Source: JBBECJ01 sp041751795 (lineage in GTDB: Bacteria > Chloroflexota > Chloroflexia > Thermomicrobiales > CFX8). Taken from it: a DNA stretch of 19,020 bases. The notes below the pieces were generated by a model. It saw only the letters and a list, made by a program, of their open reading frames with translations, did not search any database and had not been told where the DNA came from. This document shows, in pieces, positions 6,827 to 14,757 of this stretch. The DNA lies in the NCBI GenBank assembly GCA_041751795.1, contig JBGSWU010000086.1, positions 1 through 19,020 of the forward strand, in the 5' to 3' direction. Position 1 is the first letter of the stretch; each line of letters starts with the position of its first letter. The position numbers were made by a program, and so were the translations under genes.

Positions 6827-9535
6827 ATGGCAGTCGTTGGGTTTGAGGAGGTCGCGAGACTCCCTGCTGCGGGAGATAACGCTGCGATTGTCACGCGGCG
6901 TGTCGAAGCGGGGACGCGAGTGGCGATTGCTGGCAACACCGTTGCGATCGACTGGACGATCCTTGAGGGCCACCGGTTTGCGATCGAGCCGATCCCGGCT
7001 GGAGCGGCACTGCTGTCGTGGGGGCTGCCATTCGGCTATGCGCTGCGTGACATTGCACCAGGTGAGTACCTGCATAACGCTCGAATGCTTGATGCGTTGC
7101 GGCTTCGCGACGTCGGGTTCCCGTTGCCCGAAACACCAAACTTCCGTGACACGGCGCTGGAGGCGTATGCACTCGACGAGACCCAGTTCCAGGCAGGGGT
7201 TCAGGTCGAACCGTTGCAAGGCGACATAACACCCACATTCACGGGATACGATCGCGGACCGGCGCGTGGAATAGGGACGCGCAACTTCATCGTCATCCTT
7301 GCCACGACGTCGCAGACTGGCGGCTGGGCGCGAGCTCTTGAAGAGCGATTGGCAGGGGTCGCGGACGAATCCCAGGGCATCGATGGGATCGTCAGCGTCA
7401 CCCACACCGAGGGCGGCGCGGGGACGCCGAACAATCTCAAACTCCTGTTGCTGACACTGGCCGGGATGGTCGTCCATCCCAATATCGGCTCGGTTCTCAT
7501 CGTCGATCGCGCTGACGCAGCAGTGACTGGTGCAATGCTGCGTGGCTACATGCGCGAGCAAGGATATCCGATGGATGACGTGCCGCACCGCTTCGTGACG
7601 CTGCGCGACGGGTTCGACGCTGATTTGGCAAACGGGGAAGCGCTGATCCGTGGCTGGCTGCCGGAGGTTGGGGCAGCCACCCGAACCGAACAGCCTCTGT
7701 CGTCGTTGAAACTCGGGTTGCAGTGTGGCGGGTCGGACGCGTTTTCTGGAGTCTCCGGAAACCCACTGGCGGCCTGGGTCGCGCGTGAAGTCATTCGACA
7801 CGGTGGAGCGGCGAACCTGGCCGAGACCGACGAGTTGATCGGCGCGGAGGCGTACGTCCTTCGCAATGTCCGAGATCTGGCGACGGCGCGCCGGTTTCTT
7901 GAGGTCGTCGAACGCTTCAAGGAACGAGCCGCCTGGCACGGGCATACCGCCGAGGGAAATCCGTCCGGCGGGAATCTGTATCGTGGACTGTACAACATCG
8001 CCATCAAGTCGCTTGGCGCGGCAGCGAAGCGCGATCCGGCGGTCCGGCTCGATCACGTCATCGACTACGGCGAGCGGATGCAGGCACCAGGCTTCTACTT
8101 TATGGACAGTCCCGGCAATGACCTGGAGAGCATCGCCGGTCAGATCGCGTCCGGCAGCAACCTGATGTACTTCGTAACCGGCAACGGCTCGATCACGAAT
8201 TTCCCGTTCGTTCCTACGATAAAGATCGTGACGACGACTGGTCGCTTCCAAATGCTCGACCGCGACATGGATGTCAACGCTGGTTCGTATCTCGACGGCG
8301 CGTCGATGGACAATCTCGGTCAGGGATTGCTGGAGCGGACGATCGCCGCTGCCAGTGGCGAAAGGACGGTCGGCGAGCAGGCTGGACATAGCCAGGTGTC
8401 GATCTGGCGCGACTGGCCGCTGACTGGCCCAGGTGAACTGGCGGCGGTTCAGGCGCTGCCGCTCCCGAGCGGCGAGCCGTTGCTTCGTATGTCGGACATC
8501 GTCCTTGACGATACCGAGCGCGCGCTGGCTAGCCGGACATTCCGTGCAATTGAGACTGATCACGGACCTGTCACCGACCGGGTCGGCCTCGTCCTGCCCA
8601 CCAGCCTCTGCGCCGGTCAGATCGCGCGGCGGATCGCCGGCTGGCTGGACAAGAACCACGCTGGCGTGGATGGTATTTCGCGCTATGTTGCGCTGCCGCA
8701 CACCGAAGGTTGTGGAGCGTCGTCCGGTTCATCTGAGGAGATCTATATCCGGACGCTGATCGGTCATCTTGCCCACCCGCTGGTTGGCCCGGCGTTGCTG
8801 CTGGAGCATGGCTGCGAGAAGACGCACAACGACTATCTGCGTCACGCGCTGCGCCAGCGGGGTCTTGATCCAGAGGCGTTCGGTTGGGCGAGTATTCAAC
8901 TCGACGGCGGTATCGACGCTGTCGAGGAAAAGGTCGCCGCCTGGTTTAAGAGTGCTCGCGACACATCCCCGCCACGAGCGTACGTCGACGCGGGGCCTGG
9001 AACGCTTCGGCTCGGCCTTGCCGCAGTTGGCGAGATGTCGCCGGTCGCTGCGCGTGCGTACGCCGGACTGGCGCGACTCATCGTCGCGTCGGGTGGCACC
9101 GTTGTACTACCGGAGGCGGCATCACCAGTGGCGACGATCAACGATTGGCAGACTGAGTACGGGATCGAGTCACCATCGCCATCACTTGGCTATGGCGAGA
9201 TGGCTGCAACCCCCGGCCTGCACATCATGGAAACGCCGACGAGTGACTGGGGAGAGATCCTGACTGGTCTCGGCGCGACTGGTGTTGAGATCATCGTCGC
9301 CCACAGTGCCAGCCATCCGCTGGCTGCCCACCGGATGATCTCGGTTCTCCAGACCGCGCCGACCGGCATCCCGAATCTCGGTGATTTCGATCTGCTGCTC
9401 TCCGGCGACGAACGCACCGCCACGCTGCTCGGCCTTGTGATTCAGGTCGCCAGCCGCGAGTACGTGCCAAACATGACAGCACGCGGCAACGTCGAGTTCC
9501 AGATTACCCGTGGGCGGCTGGGTATTTCGATGTAA
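6827..9535 (+). CDS. Duplicated UxaA/GarD-superfamily sugar-acid dehydratase
   Basis: 902 residues from ATG 6827 (GAGAGGTGGG just upstream; a GTG at 6818 would add three). Family members such as altronate (UxaA) and galactarate (GarD) dehydratases remove water from sugar acids, usually with a metal, and are about 500 residues long; this protein is nearly twice that. Order: N-terminal SAF domain (about 10-85, AGDNAAIV to GEYLHNARML); a first catalytic-type half starting at GIGTRN, with HTEGGAG (193-199) and LGLQCGGSD (296-304); then, from about residue 560, a second copy with HTEGCG (625-630), LLLEHGCEKTHNDYL, and LGLAAVGEM (729-737) where LGLQCGGSD would be. Conserved Cys-Gly motifs are thus divided between the halves. 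A single active site assembled from both is plausible. Substrate undetermined; cytoplasmic, with no signal peptide. Confidence 0.82.
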   Translation: MAVVGFEEVARLPAAGDNAAIVTRRVEAGTRVAIAGNTVAIDWTILEGHRFAIEPIPAGAALLSWGLPFGYALRDIAPGEYLHNARMLDALRLRDVGFPLPETPNFRDTALEAYALDETQFQAGVQVEPLQGDITPTFTGYDRGPARGIGTRNFIVILATTSQTGGWARALEERLAGVADESQGIDGIVSVTHTEGGAGTPNNLKLLLLTLAGMVVHPNIGSVLIVDRADAAVTGAMLRGYMREQGYPMDDVPHRFVTLRDGFDADLANGEALIRGWLPEVGAATRTEQPLSSLKLGLQCGGSDAFSGVSGNPLAAWVAREVIRHGGAANLAETDELIGAEAYVLRNVRDLATARRFLEVVERFKERAAWHGHTAEGNPSGGNLYRGLYNIAIKSLGAAAKRDPAVRLDHVIDYGERMQAPGFYFMDSPGNDLESIAGQIASGSNLMYFVTGNGSITNFPFVPTIKIVTTTGRFQMLDRDMDVNAGSYLDGASMDNLGQGLLERTIAAASGERTVGEQAGHSQVSIWRDWPLTGPGELAAVQALPLPSGEPLLRMSDIVLDDTERALASRTFRAIETDHGPVTDRVGLVLPTSLCAGQIARRIAGWLDKNHAGVDGISRYVALPHTEGCGASSGSSEEIYIRTLIGHLAHPLVGPALLLEHGCEKTHNDYLRHALRQRGLDPEAFGWASIQLDGGIDAVEEKVAAWFKSARDTSPPRAYVDAGPGTLRLGLAAVGEMSPVAARAYAGLARLIVASGGTVVLPEAASPVATINDWQTEYGIESPSPSLGYGEMAATPGLHIMETPTSDWGEILTGLGATGVEIIVAHSASHPLAAHRMISVLQTAPTGIPNLGDFDLLLSGDERTATLLGLVIQVASREYVPNMTARGNVEFQITRGRLGISM

Positions 9536-9592
9536 CGAACAGGGCTTTGTCCACTCTCGATCGGACGTGCCATCAATGGCGCCGCCTTGCAT

Positions 9593-9621
9593 TTGCTATA
9601 TGCGTAATCGTTTGCTACACC
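9593..9621 (+). promoter_or_regulatory. Possible sigma-70 promoter for first LuxR-type regulator
   Basis: TTGCTA (9593-9598) and TACACC (9616-9621) are separated by 17 bp and lie 45 bp before the start codon, in the only gap between the dehydratase and the regulator. Each hexamer matches consensus at only 3-4 positions, so this is a weak prediction. Confidence 0.22.
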
Positions 9622-9665
9622 GTTACTCGACACTCGTTCATCACGTACCAGCATAGGCGCGGAAC

Positions 9666-12662
9666 ATGCAAACAACCGCGAATTGGCGACCAGATCGGCC
9701 ATCCATTGTTGGCCGGGTCCGTGAACAGGATCGTCTCCACGAACGGCTCGTCGCAACGATGGCAGGACGTGGTGGCATTGTGCTGCTCGGTGGCGAAGCC
9801 GGAATTGGCAAAACGACGCTGGTCGAGGACATCGGACGCGAGGCGATCGAGTTTGGTTTCAGGGTGCTGTCTGGATACTGCTACGACCTGACGATGACGC
9901 CGCCATATGGACCCTGGCGTGATGTGCTTCGGACGGTCGCGTCGCCTAACACGTCGCCGTTGCTGACGATGTTGGCGGCGACGGGTTATGAGTGTGGTGA
10001 TGCTCTCGGAAAGGAAGAGTTCTTCGAGCAGATCCACGACGAGCTCCGTTCAATGACGGCTGAGCAGCCACTATTGGTTGTCCTCGAAGACCTTCACTGG
10101 TCCGATCCAGCGAGTCTGGACCTGTTGCGTTTTCTCGCGCGGCGGCTGAGAGATATCCCGTTGCTGTTCGTTGTGACGTATCGAGATACTGAACTGACTC
10201 GACACCATCCGCTGTTTCACACCTTGCCGCTGCTCATACGTGAAGCTGGCGGAGAGCGCATATCAGTGCGGCGGTTGACAGCAGACGAAATCGGCGCGCT
10301 TGTCGCCGGCCGGTACCCACTGTCGTCTTCAGATGAAATCCGGCTGGTCGAACATCTTCAGGACCAGGCGGATGGCAATCCGCTCTTCATTGGCGAAATC
10401 TTGCGAACGCTTGAAGAGGAAGGTTTCCTGACCATGGCACCGGGCGGCTGGGTGCTGGGCGCGCTCGATCAGGTGCCGGTCCCTCAGCTTGTCGTGCATG
10501 TCATCGAGGGCCGCTTGGAGCGGCTGTCGGACGATGATCGGACGCTGATGCAGATCGCGGCGGTCATTGGCCATGTTGCGCAGGTTGATCTCTGGCAGTC
10601 GGTCGCCCGTGTGACCGAGAAGCAATTGCTGGCGTTGATCGAGCGGGGAATTGATGCGTATCTCCTGGAATCGACCGGCGACAACGCAACCGTCCGATTC
10701 GTTCATGCGCTCGTTCGGAAAGCTGTCCACGACGGTATCGTGCCGGTCCAGCGGCGTCTCTGGCATCGTCAGATCGCCGAGCATCTTATCAACCTGTCAT
10801 CGTACGACCCGGACGTGATCGCGCGTCATTTTCAGCAAGCGGTCGATCCTCGCGCAGCTGACTGGCTGATTCGGGCAGGCGACAGGGCGCAGCGCGCCTA
10901 TGCGATGCAATCGGCGGCCGAACGGTTCGAGGAGGCGCTACGGTTGCTTGAACCTGACGACACGCGCGGGAACGAGCGCGGCTGGCTGTTGTACCGAGTT
11001 GGTCGACTACTGCGCTATGTCGACCTCGAACGTGGGATCGGCTTCATGGATCGTGCTGGTGAGGTGGCTGATGCCGTGGGAGACCCGGTTCTGGCGGCCT
11101 ACGTGCAAGCCGACCGGGGGGCGATGCGCTGCATGGCCTTTCAGACCGGCCGAGGGCTGGCTGAGTTGGAATCAGGGATTAACGCGCTCGACGCCGTCTC
11201 GCAATCGCATACCGAACGAATGGGCGATCCGATTGCTGCCTGGGTTGCAGACTCACTACCGGCAGAGGGTATGCGACGGTCCGACGCGCAACCCAGCAGA
11301 GCGTCTGTCAGTGTTATCTCCCGGCGTGGGACGCTCGTCCTCTGGCTTGCCTGGGCGGGTCGCAATGCCGAGGCACTTGCTATTGGCGAGCCGTACGTCG
11401 CGCTGACGGAGTCGATGACGACGGTGCGTGACGGGTATGCCGATGCAATGCATGGGCTGGCGATTGCGTATGCGGCTACGGGCCGGCCAGATCGGGCGCG
11501 CGAGGCGTTTGAACGGGCGCGCGCCGCATACGGCAGCATCAACCACCGCGTGATGGTCGCCGTCTCGACCGTCGACGAGTGGCTTGAAGTTGCCCTCCCG
11601 TATCGTACGGATCGGGTCGAAGAACGGCGTCGCATGATCGAAGACGCCCGGAGCTACTGGCGCCAGGCGAGTGGGTCGGCGACAAACAACGACTGGCCAT
11701 ATATCAGGACACTCGGGTCCGGTCTGCTTGACGGCACCTGGCACGAGGTCCGAGAGTCTGCGCTTGCCATCAGGGAGCAAGGCGAAGTGTTCACCTATTC
11801 CCTGGTCGGACCGGCCCTTGGGCGGCTCGCGCGGGACCAGGGCGAGCCTGAACTGGCCTGGAAGATTGTTCACGAGCACCTGCCCGGAGGTCCGGCGAGC
11901 GAACCGGGAGCCGGCCTGTTCCTCAGCGACATCGCACAACAGCGACTGGCAATCGACCTGGCGTTGGATGCCGATGACCTGCCGTTGGCGAGTGCGTGGC
12001 TTGCGGCGCACGACCGCTGGCTGGAATGGAGCGGGGACGTTCGTGGGCGAGCGGACGTCGAACTACTGCGGGCGCGCTATCATCGGGTTGCTGGTGATTC
12101 AGCCTCAGCGCTGCAACATGCAACCCTCGCGCTCGACTACGCATCGCAGCCTCCCCAACCACTTGTGTTGCTCGCAGCCCACCGCTATCTGGGTCAGCTT
12201 GCGACGGAAGCTAGGGATTACGCATCGGCGGAACAGTCTCTGCGCTTCGCGCTGGATATCGCCGATGCGTGTGCTGCGCCGTTCGAACGGGCGCTTACGC
12301 TCGTTGCGATCGCCGAACTACGGCAGACGACCGGCAAGATCGATGAGGCGAGTTCGTTGTTGGAACAGGTTCGCTCGATTTGTGTTCCGCTTGGAGCGGC
12401 TCCGACGCTGGCCCGGATCGACGCAGTCGAGACCATGCGCGCCACTGTCAGCGTGACTGCCCCCAATCCCGCCGGGCTGACGTCGCGAGAGATGGAGGTG
12501 TTGCGTCTCGTCGCCCAAGGGTTGACCGACGCTGATGTCGCCGAGCGACTCTTCATGGCCCGGCGCACGGTTAACACCCATTTGACGTCGATCTACACCA
12601 AGATTGGGGTTAGCTCACGCGCTGCTGCGACGCGGTTTGCGGTCGAGAACGGAATAACCTGA
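9666..12662 (+). CDS. Large ATPase-LuxR transcriptional regulator (LAL/MalT-like)
   Basis: 998 residues, ATG 9666; the Shine-Dalgarno is weak (GGCGCGG). Architecture of a signal-transducing STAND ATPase regulator: an AAA-type domain opening with SIVGRVREQDRL, Walker A GGEAGIGKT (42-50) and Walker B LLVVLEDLHWSD (136-147). A long helical, repeat-like middle follows (about 380-920, rich in Ala/Leu/Arg and typical of TPR-type ligand-sensing arrays). A C-terminal LuxR/GerE helix-turn-helix lies at 938-998 (LTSREMEVLRLVAQGLTDAD to RFAVENGIT). Such proteins bind ATP and an inducer, oligomerise and activate transcription; the inducer cannot be told from the sequence. Its HTH is almost the same as the first HTH of the next regulator (about 89% of bases over a 76-bp stretch), while the N-terminal parts differ clearly. 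Possible targets are neighbouring genes or itself. Confidence 0.9.
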   Translation: MQTTANWRPDRPSIVGRVREQDRLHERLVATMAGRGGIVLLGGEAGIGKTTLVEDIGREAIEFGFRVLSGYCYDLTMTPPYGPWRDVLRTVASPNTSPLLTMLAATGYECGDALGKEEFFEQIHDELRSMTAEQPLLVVLEDLHWSDPASLDLLRFLARRLRDIPLLFVVTYRDTELTRHHPLFHTLPLLIREAGGERISVRRLTADEIGALVAGRYPLSSSDEIRLVEHLQDQADGNPLFIGEILRTLEEEGFLTMAPGGWVLGALDQVPVPQLVVHVIEGRLERLSDDDRTLMQIAAVIGHVAQVDLWQSVARVTEKQLLALIERGIDAYLLESTGDNATVRFVHALVRKAVHDGIVPVQRRLWHRQIAEHLINLSSYDPDVIARHFQQAVDPRAADWLIRAGDRAQRAYAMQSAAERFEEALRLLEPDDTRGNERGWLLYRVGRLLRYVDLERGIGFMDRAGEVADAVGDPVLAAYVQADRGAMRCMAFQTGRGLAELESGINALDAVSQSHTERMGDPIAAWVADSLPAEGMRRSDAQPSRASVSVISRRGTLVLWLAWAGRNAEALAIGEPYVALTESMTTVRDGYADAMHGLAIAYAATGRPDRAREAFERARAAYGSINHRVMVAVSTVDEWLEVALPYRTDRVEERRRMIEDARSYWRQASGSATNNDWPYIRTLGSGLLDGTWHEVRESALAIREQGEVFTYSLVGPALGRLARDQGEPELAWKIVHEHLPGGPASEPGAGLFLSDIAQQRLAIDLALDADDLPLASAWLAAHDRWLEWSGDVRGRADVELLRARYHRVAGDSASALQHATLALDYASQPPQPLVLLAAHRYLGQLATEARDYASAEQSLRFALDIADACAAPFERALTLVAIAELRQTTGKIDEASSLLEQVRSICVPLGAAPTLARIDAVETMRATVSVTAPNPAGLTSREMEVLRLVAQGLTDADVAERLFMARRTVNTHLTSIYTKIGVSSRAAATRFAVENGIT

Positions 12663-12701
12663 TTGCCAAACGAGATCTGAGAGTTCCGTCTACACGAATG
12701 A

Positions 12702-12730
12702 TTGACTGACGTCATGCTGGACGGCATGAT
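12702..12730 (+). promoter_or_regulatory. Likely sigma-70 promoter of second regulator
   Basis: TTGACT (12702-12707) is followed after exactly 17 bp by CATGAT (12725-12730), matching 5/6 and 4/6 consensus bases. A perfect 8-bp palindrome TGACGTCA (12707-12714) overlaps the end of the -35 box, a plausible operator position. The start point would fall near 12737, only about 6 nt before ATG 12743. That implies a leaderless transcript or use of the in-frame ATG at 12770. Confidence 0.45.
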
Positions 12731-12742
12731 GGTGACACGCGG

Positions 12743-13723
12743 ATGTCTGCCTCGAAGGTAGTGGTTTCCATGTCTGCATCGAGCCGTTTTGGACGTGCCG
12801 GCACACTGCCGGTTCCGCTCACTCCACTCGTCGGTCGGGAATCCGAGATGACGGCGATACGTGATCTCCTCCGACAGGATGACGTGCGCCTGATGACGCT
12901 GACCGGCCCTGGTGGGGTGGGCAAGACGCGGCTGGCGATCGAATGTGCCAGGCATCTGGTGGACGACGTAGCTGATGGCGTGTTCTTTGTCTCGCTCGCG
13001 CCGCTCACGGATGCTGACCTAGTCGTATCGGCGGTCGCGCAGGCGATCGGTGTTCGCCAGTCGCACGACGAGTCCATGATCGATAGCGTGGTCGCTGTGA
13101 TCGGCTCGCGCGAGCTGCTTCTCGTGCTCGATAACTTTGAGCACGTGCTGGATGCTGCGCCGCTCGTCACTGATCTGCTCTCGGAGTGTCATGGATTGCG
13201 AATCCTTGTGACGAGCCGCGCTCGATTGCGGCTACGCGGCGAACATGAGTTCGTCGTCTCTCCACTCACGCTGCCCGATCATACGAAAACGCTTTCTGCA
13301 TCTCAGGTGGAAACGTACTCGGCGACGGCGTTATTCGTCGAACGGACGCGGGATTCGCAGCCCGATTTCCGGGTGACGGATGACAATGCAGCTGCAATTG
13401 GGCAAATCTGCAATCGACTTGACGGTTTGCCACTGGCGATCGAACTGGCCGCAGCGCGCGTAAGAGTATTGCCGCCGAAGGCGATGTTAGCCCGGCTTGA
13501 CTATAGTCTGCCGTTCCTGACTTACGGAGCCCGCGATCTTCCGACCCGACAACAGACGTTGCGCGGCACGATTGCATGGAGCTATGACCTCCTGCGGGAC
13601 GACGAGCGACGCCTGCTCCGGCGATTGTGCGTATTTCGGGACAGACCTCGCCATGTGATCCTCCACGTATGTTTGCAGTTGGGGTGGCGGCAATCGCTCA
13701 TCCGTGCGGACAAAACAATCTGA
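12743..13723 (+). CDS. 5' part of interrupted NB-ARC/LuxR regulator
   Basis: The first 300 codons (12743-13642) belong to the native gene. The last 26 codons, to the stop at 13721-13723, are read from inserted DNA. It is a STAND-type NTPase: LVGRESEM at the start, Walker A TGPGGVGKT (54-62), Walker B-like LLLVLDNFEH (125-134), the sensor LVTSRARLRL, and the ARC-type motif GLPLAIELAAARVRVL. Family members continue with an Ile/Trp-rich winged segment, TPR-like repeats and a LuxR HTH. Here that continuation is found downstream of the insertion, starting at 14770. The break is after LLRRLCVFRD. ATG 12770 is an alternative start, and the two starts sit in a near-repeat (ATGTCTGC). Alone, this fragment would have the nucleotide switch but no DNA-binding domain, so I regard it as the 5' remnant of a disrupted gene. 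Confidence 0.85.
   Translation: MSASKVVVSMSASSRFGRAGTLPVPLTPLVGRESEMTAIRDLLRQDDVRLMTLTGPGGVGKTRLAIECARHLVDDVADGVFFVSLAPLTDADLVVSAVAQAIGVRQSHDESMIDSVVAVIGSRELLLVLDNFEHVLDAAPLVTDLLSECHGLRILVTSRARLRLRGEHEFVVSPLTLPDHTKTLSASQVETYSATALFVERTRDSQPDFRVTDDNAAAIGQICNRLDGLPLAIELAAARVRVLPPKAMLARLDYSLPFLTYGARDLPTRQQTLRGTIAWSYDLLRDDERRLLRRLCVFRDRPRHVILHVCLQLGWRQSLIRADKTI
13634..13642 (+). repeat. Left copy of 9-bp target-site duplication
   Basis: TTTCGGGAC, the last nine bases of native regulator sequence (codons for F, R, D) before the insertion. An identical copy sits at 14761-14769. The bases on either side differ, so the repeat is exactly 9 bp, as expected for transposition by several DDE transposase families. 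Confidence 0.75.
13645..13679 (+). repeat. Left imperfect terminal inverted repeat
   Basis: A 35-bp end that begins ACCTCGCCA and finishes GCAGT. Read outward-in, the right end begins ACCCCGCCA and also finishes GCAGT. Matches cluster at the two extremities and around GTGAT/ATGAT and ACGTAT/ACATAT; the five mismatches at repeat positions 16-20 form a block. Total 23/35. Confidence 0.6.
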
Positions 13724-13753
13724 CGAACCACTTGATAATTGAGCGCGGATTGC
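13690..13753. repeat. Inverted repeat after the methyltransferase stop
   Basis: GCAATCGCTCA (13690-13700) pairs with TGAGCGCGGATTGC (13740-13753), leaving three extra bases in the second arm and a 39-nt loop. It lies just beyond the methyltransferase stop on its transcribed side. It may help end transcription, but the loop is long and no T-run follows. Confidence 0.25.
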
Positions 13754-13757
13754 CTCT

Positions 13758-14609
13758 CTAACGTTGCTCTGGTCGATCCATGACAGATCGAATGATCCCC
13801 ACTCGGTCTTCAGCGGAGTTGCGTGCTCCTGCATCCTGGGTCTTTAGATACAGATCCAAGCCAAGGATCGTGTGGAACCCGAGTGGAGGTAGCGCATCCG
13901 GATCAGCAGCAGACGAGGACTGGCGATTCCACCAGTTCTTGGAGGACTCGGTGACATCAGTCCATGCGATTTCGGTGAACCCGGTCCGAATGAGTAAGGA
14001 TCGTAACTCGTCGGCAGCCATGAGGAAGTTCATGGATGCTTCGGAGGCCCAGTTCACTGGGTAGTGGATCGGCTGAACCGGTCCGGCAACGATCTCCTGC
14101 ATCGCGAACCGGCCTCCTGGTCGTAACACCCGGAAGACCTCATCGTAGAGCCGTTCCTTGTTCGCGATATTCATTCCCGCGTTCTGCATCCACACGGCGT
14201 CGAAGCTCCCCGCCGGGAAGGGCAAGTCAAGGGCATTTCCTTGCTGGAAGGTGACCCGGTCGCTCAGGCCGGTTCGCTGGGTGAGGGCCTCTCCTACATC
14301 GCAGAATTCTTGGATCAGGTCCAGGACAGTGACGGATGCATGAAGCTCGGTGGCGAGCATCCGCGCGGCACCGCCGAACCCGCCGCCGACATCGAGAATC
14401 CGGATTCCAGCCTGAAGCTCAGCAAGGCGCAGCAAGGCGAGCGTTGCGCCCTTGCCACCGGTATGGAACTGGTCGACCGGGGCAAGATCGTCGATCGAGA
14501 GCGCATGAGGGTCCTTGCCTGCTGTTTGTAGGCCATCGAGGATCGCGGCGAGTAGATCCCCGGACGCATAGTGGTTACTCACAGTCCCGTCGTATTCAGA
14601 TCGCGTCAT
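13758..14609 (-). CDS. SAM-dependent methyltransferase (class I), cassette passenger
   Basis: 283 residues from ATG 14609-14607, with GAGGAG 5 nt upstream; the same frame stays open further upstream through the right end of the cassette, but without a comparable start. It is a complete class I methyltransferase: motif I ILDVGGGFGGAARMLA (71-86), the acidic ribose-binding Asp97 in VTVLDLI, GNALDLPFPAGSFDAVW (124-140) with Asp128, and VLRPGGRFAMQEI (161-173). The segment DQFHTGGKGATLALLRLAEL before motif I resembles sarcosine/dimethylglycine and small-molecule O/N/C-methyltransferases of the Methyltransf_11/UbiE group, so a small-molecule acceptor is more likely than DNA or protein. The acceptor cannot be named. 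It lies inside an insertion, antisense to the regulator it splits. All core motifs are intact and there is no frameshift, suggesting a functional passenger. Confidence 0.88.
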   Translation of the reverse strand: MTRSEYDGTVSNHYASGDLLAAILDGLQTAGKDPHALSIDDLAPVDQFHTGGKGATLALLRLAELQAGIRILDVGGGFGGAARMLATELHASVTVLDLIQEFCDVGEALTQRTGLSDRVTFQQGNALDLPFPAGSFDAVWMQNAGMNIANKERLYDEVFRVLRPGGRFAMQEIVAGPVQPIHYPVNWASEASMNFLMAADELRSLLIRTGFTEIAWTDVTESSKNWWNRQSSSAADPDALPPLGFHTILGLDLYLKTQDAGARNSAEDRVGIIRSVMDRPEQR

Positions 14610-14722
14610 GGTCGCTCCTCGCACGGACACGGACGGTTTCGGGTGGAGCGCATCGTAGCACGTCTGACGTCGCCAAAGGGGCGGCACCAGCAGGTTCGCA
14701 TTCGATTGATCCTGCCATCGGT

Positions 14723-14757
14723 ACTGCACGTATATGTCACCCATCATGTGGCGGGGT
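14723..14757 (-). repeat. Right imperfect terminal inverted repeat
   Basis: Reverse-complement partner of 13645-13679, the same length (35 bp) with 23 matches, ending 3 bp before the right direct repeat. It also contains two ATG codons (14734 and 14746), with a third just outside it at 14758, all in frame with the downstream regulator fragment. Confidence 0.6.

Noticed and set aside
6731..8701. A 656-codon minus-strand ORF opposite the dehydratase gene
   Set aside because: It is antisense to a clearly recognisable enzyme. The translation is rich in Arg/Gln/His with no domain, typical of a GC-rich shadow frame.
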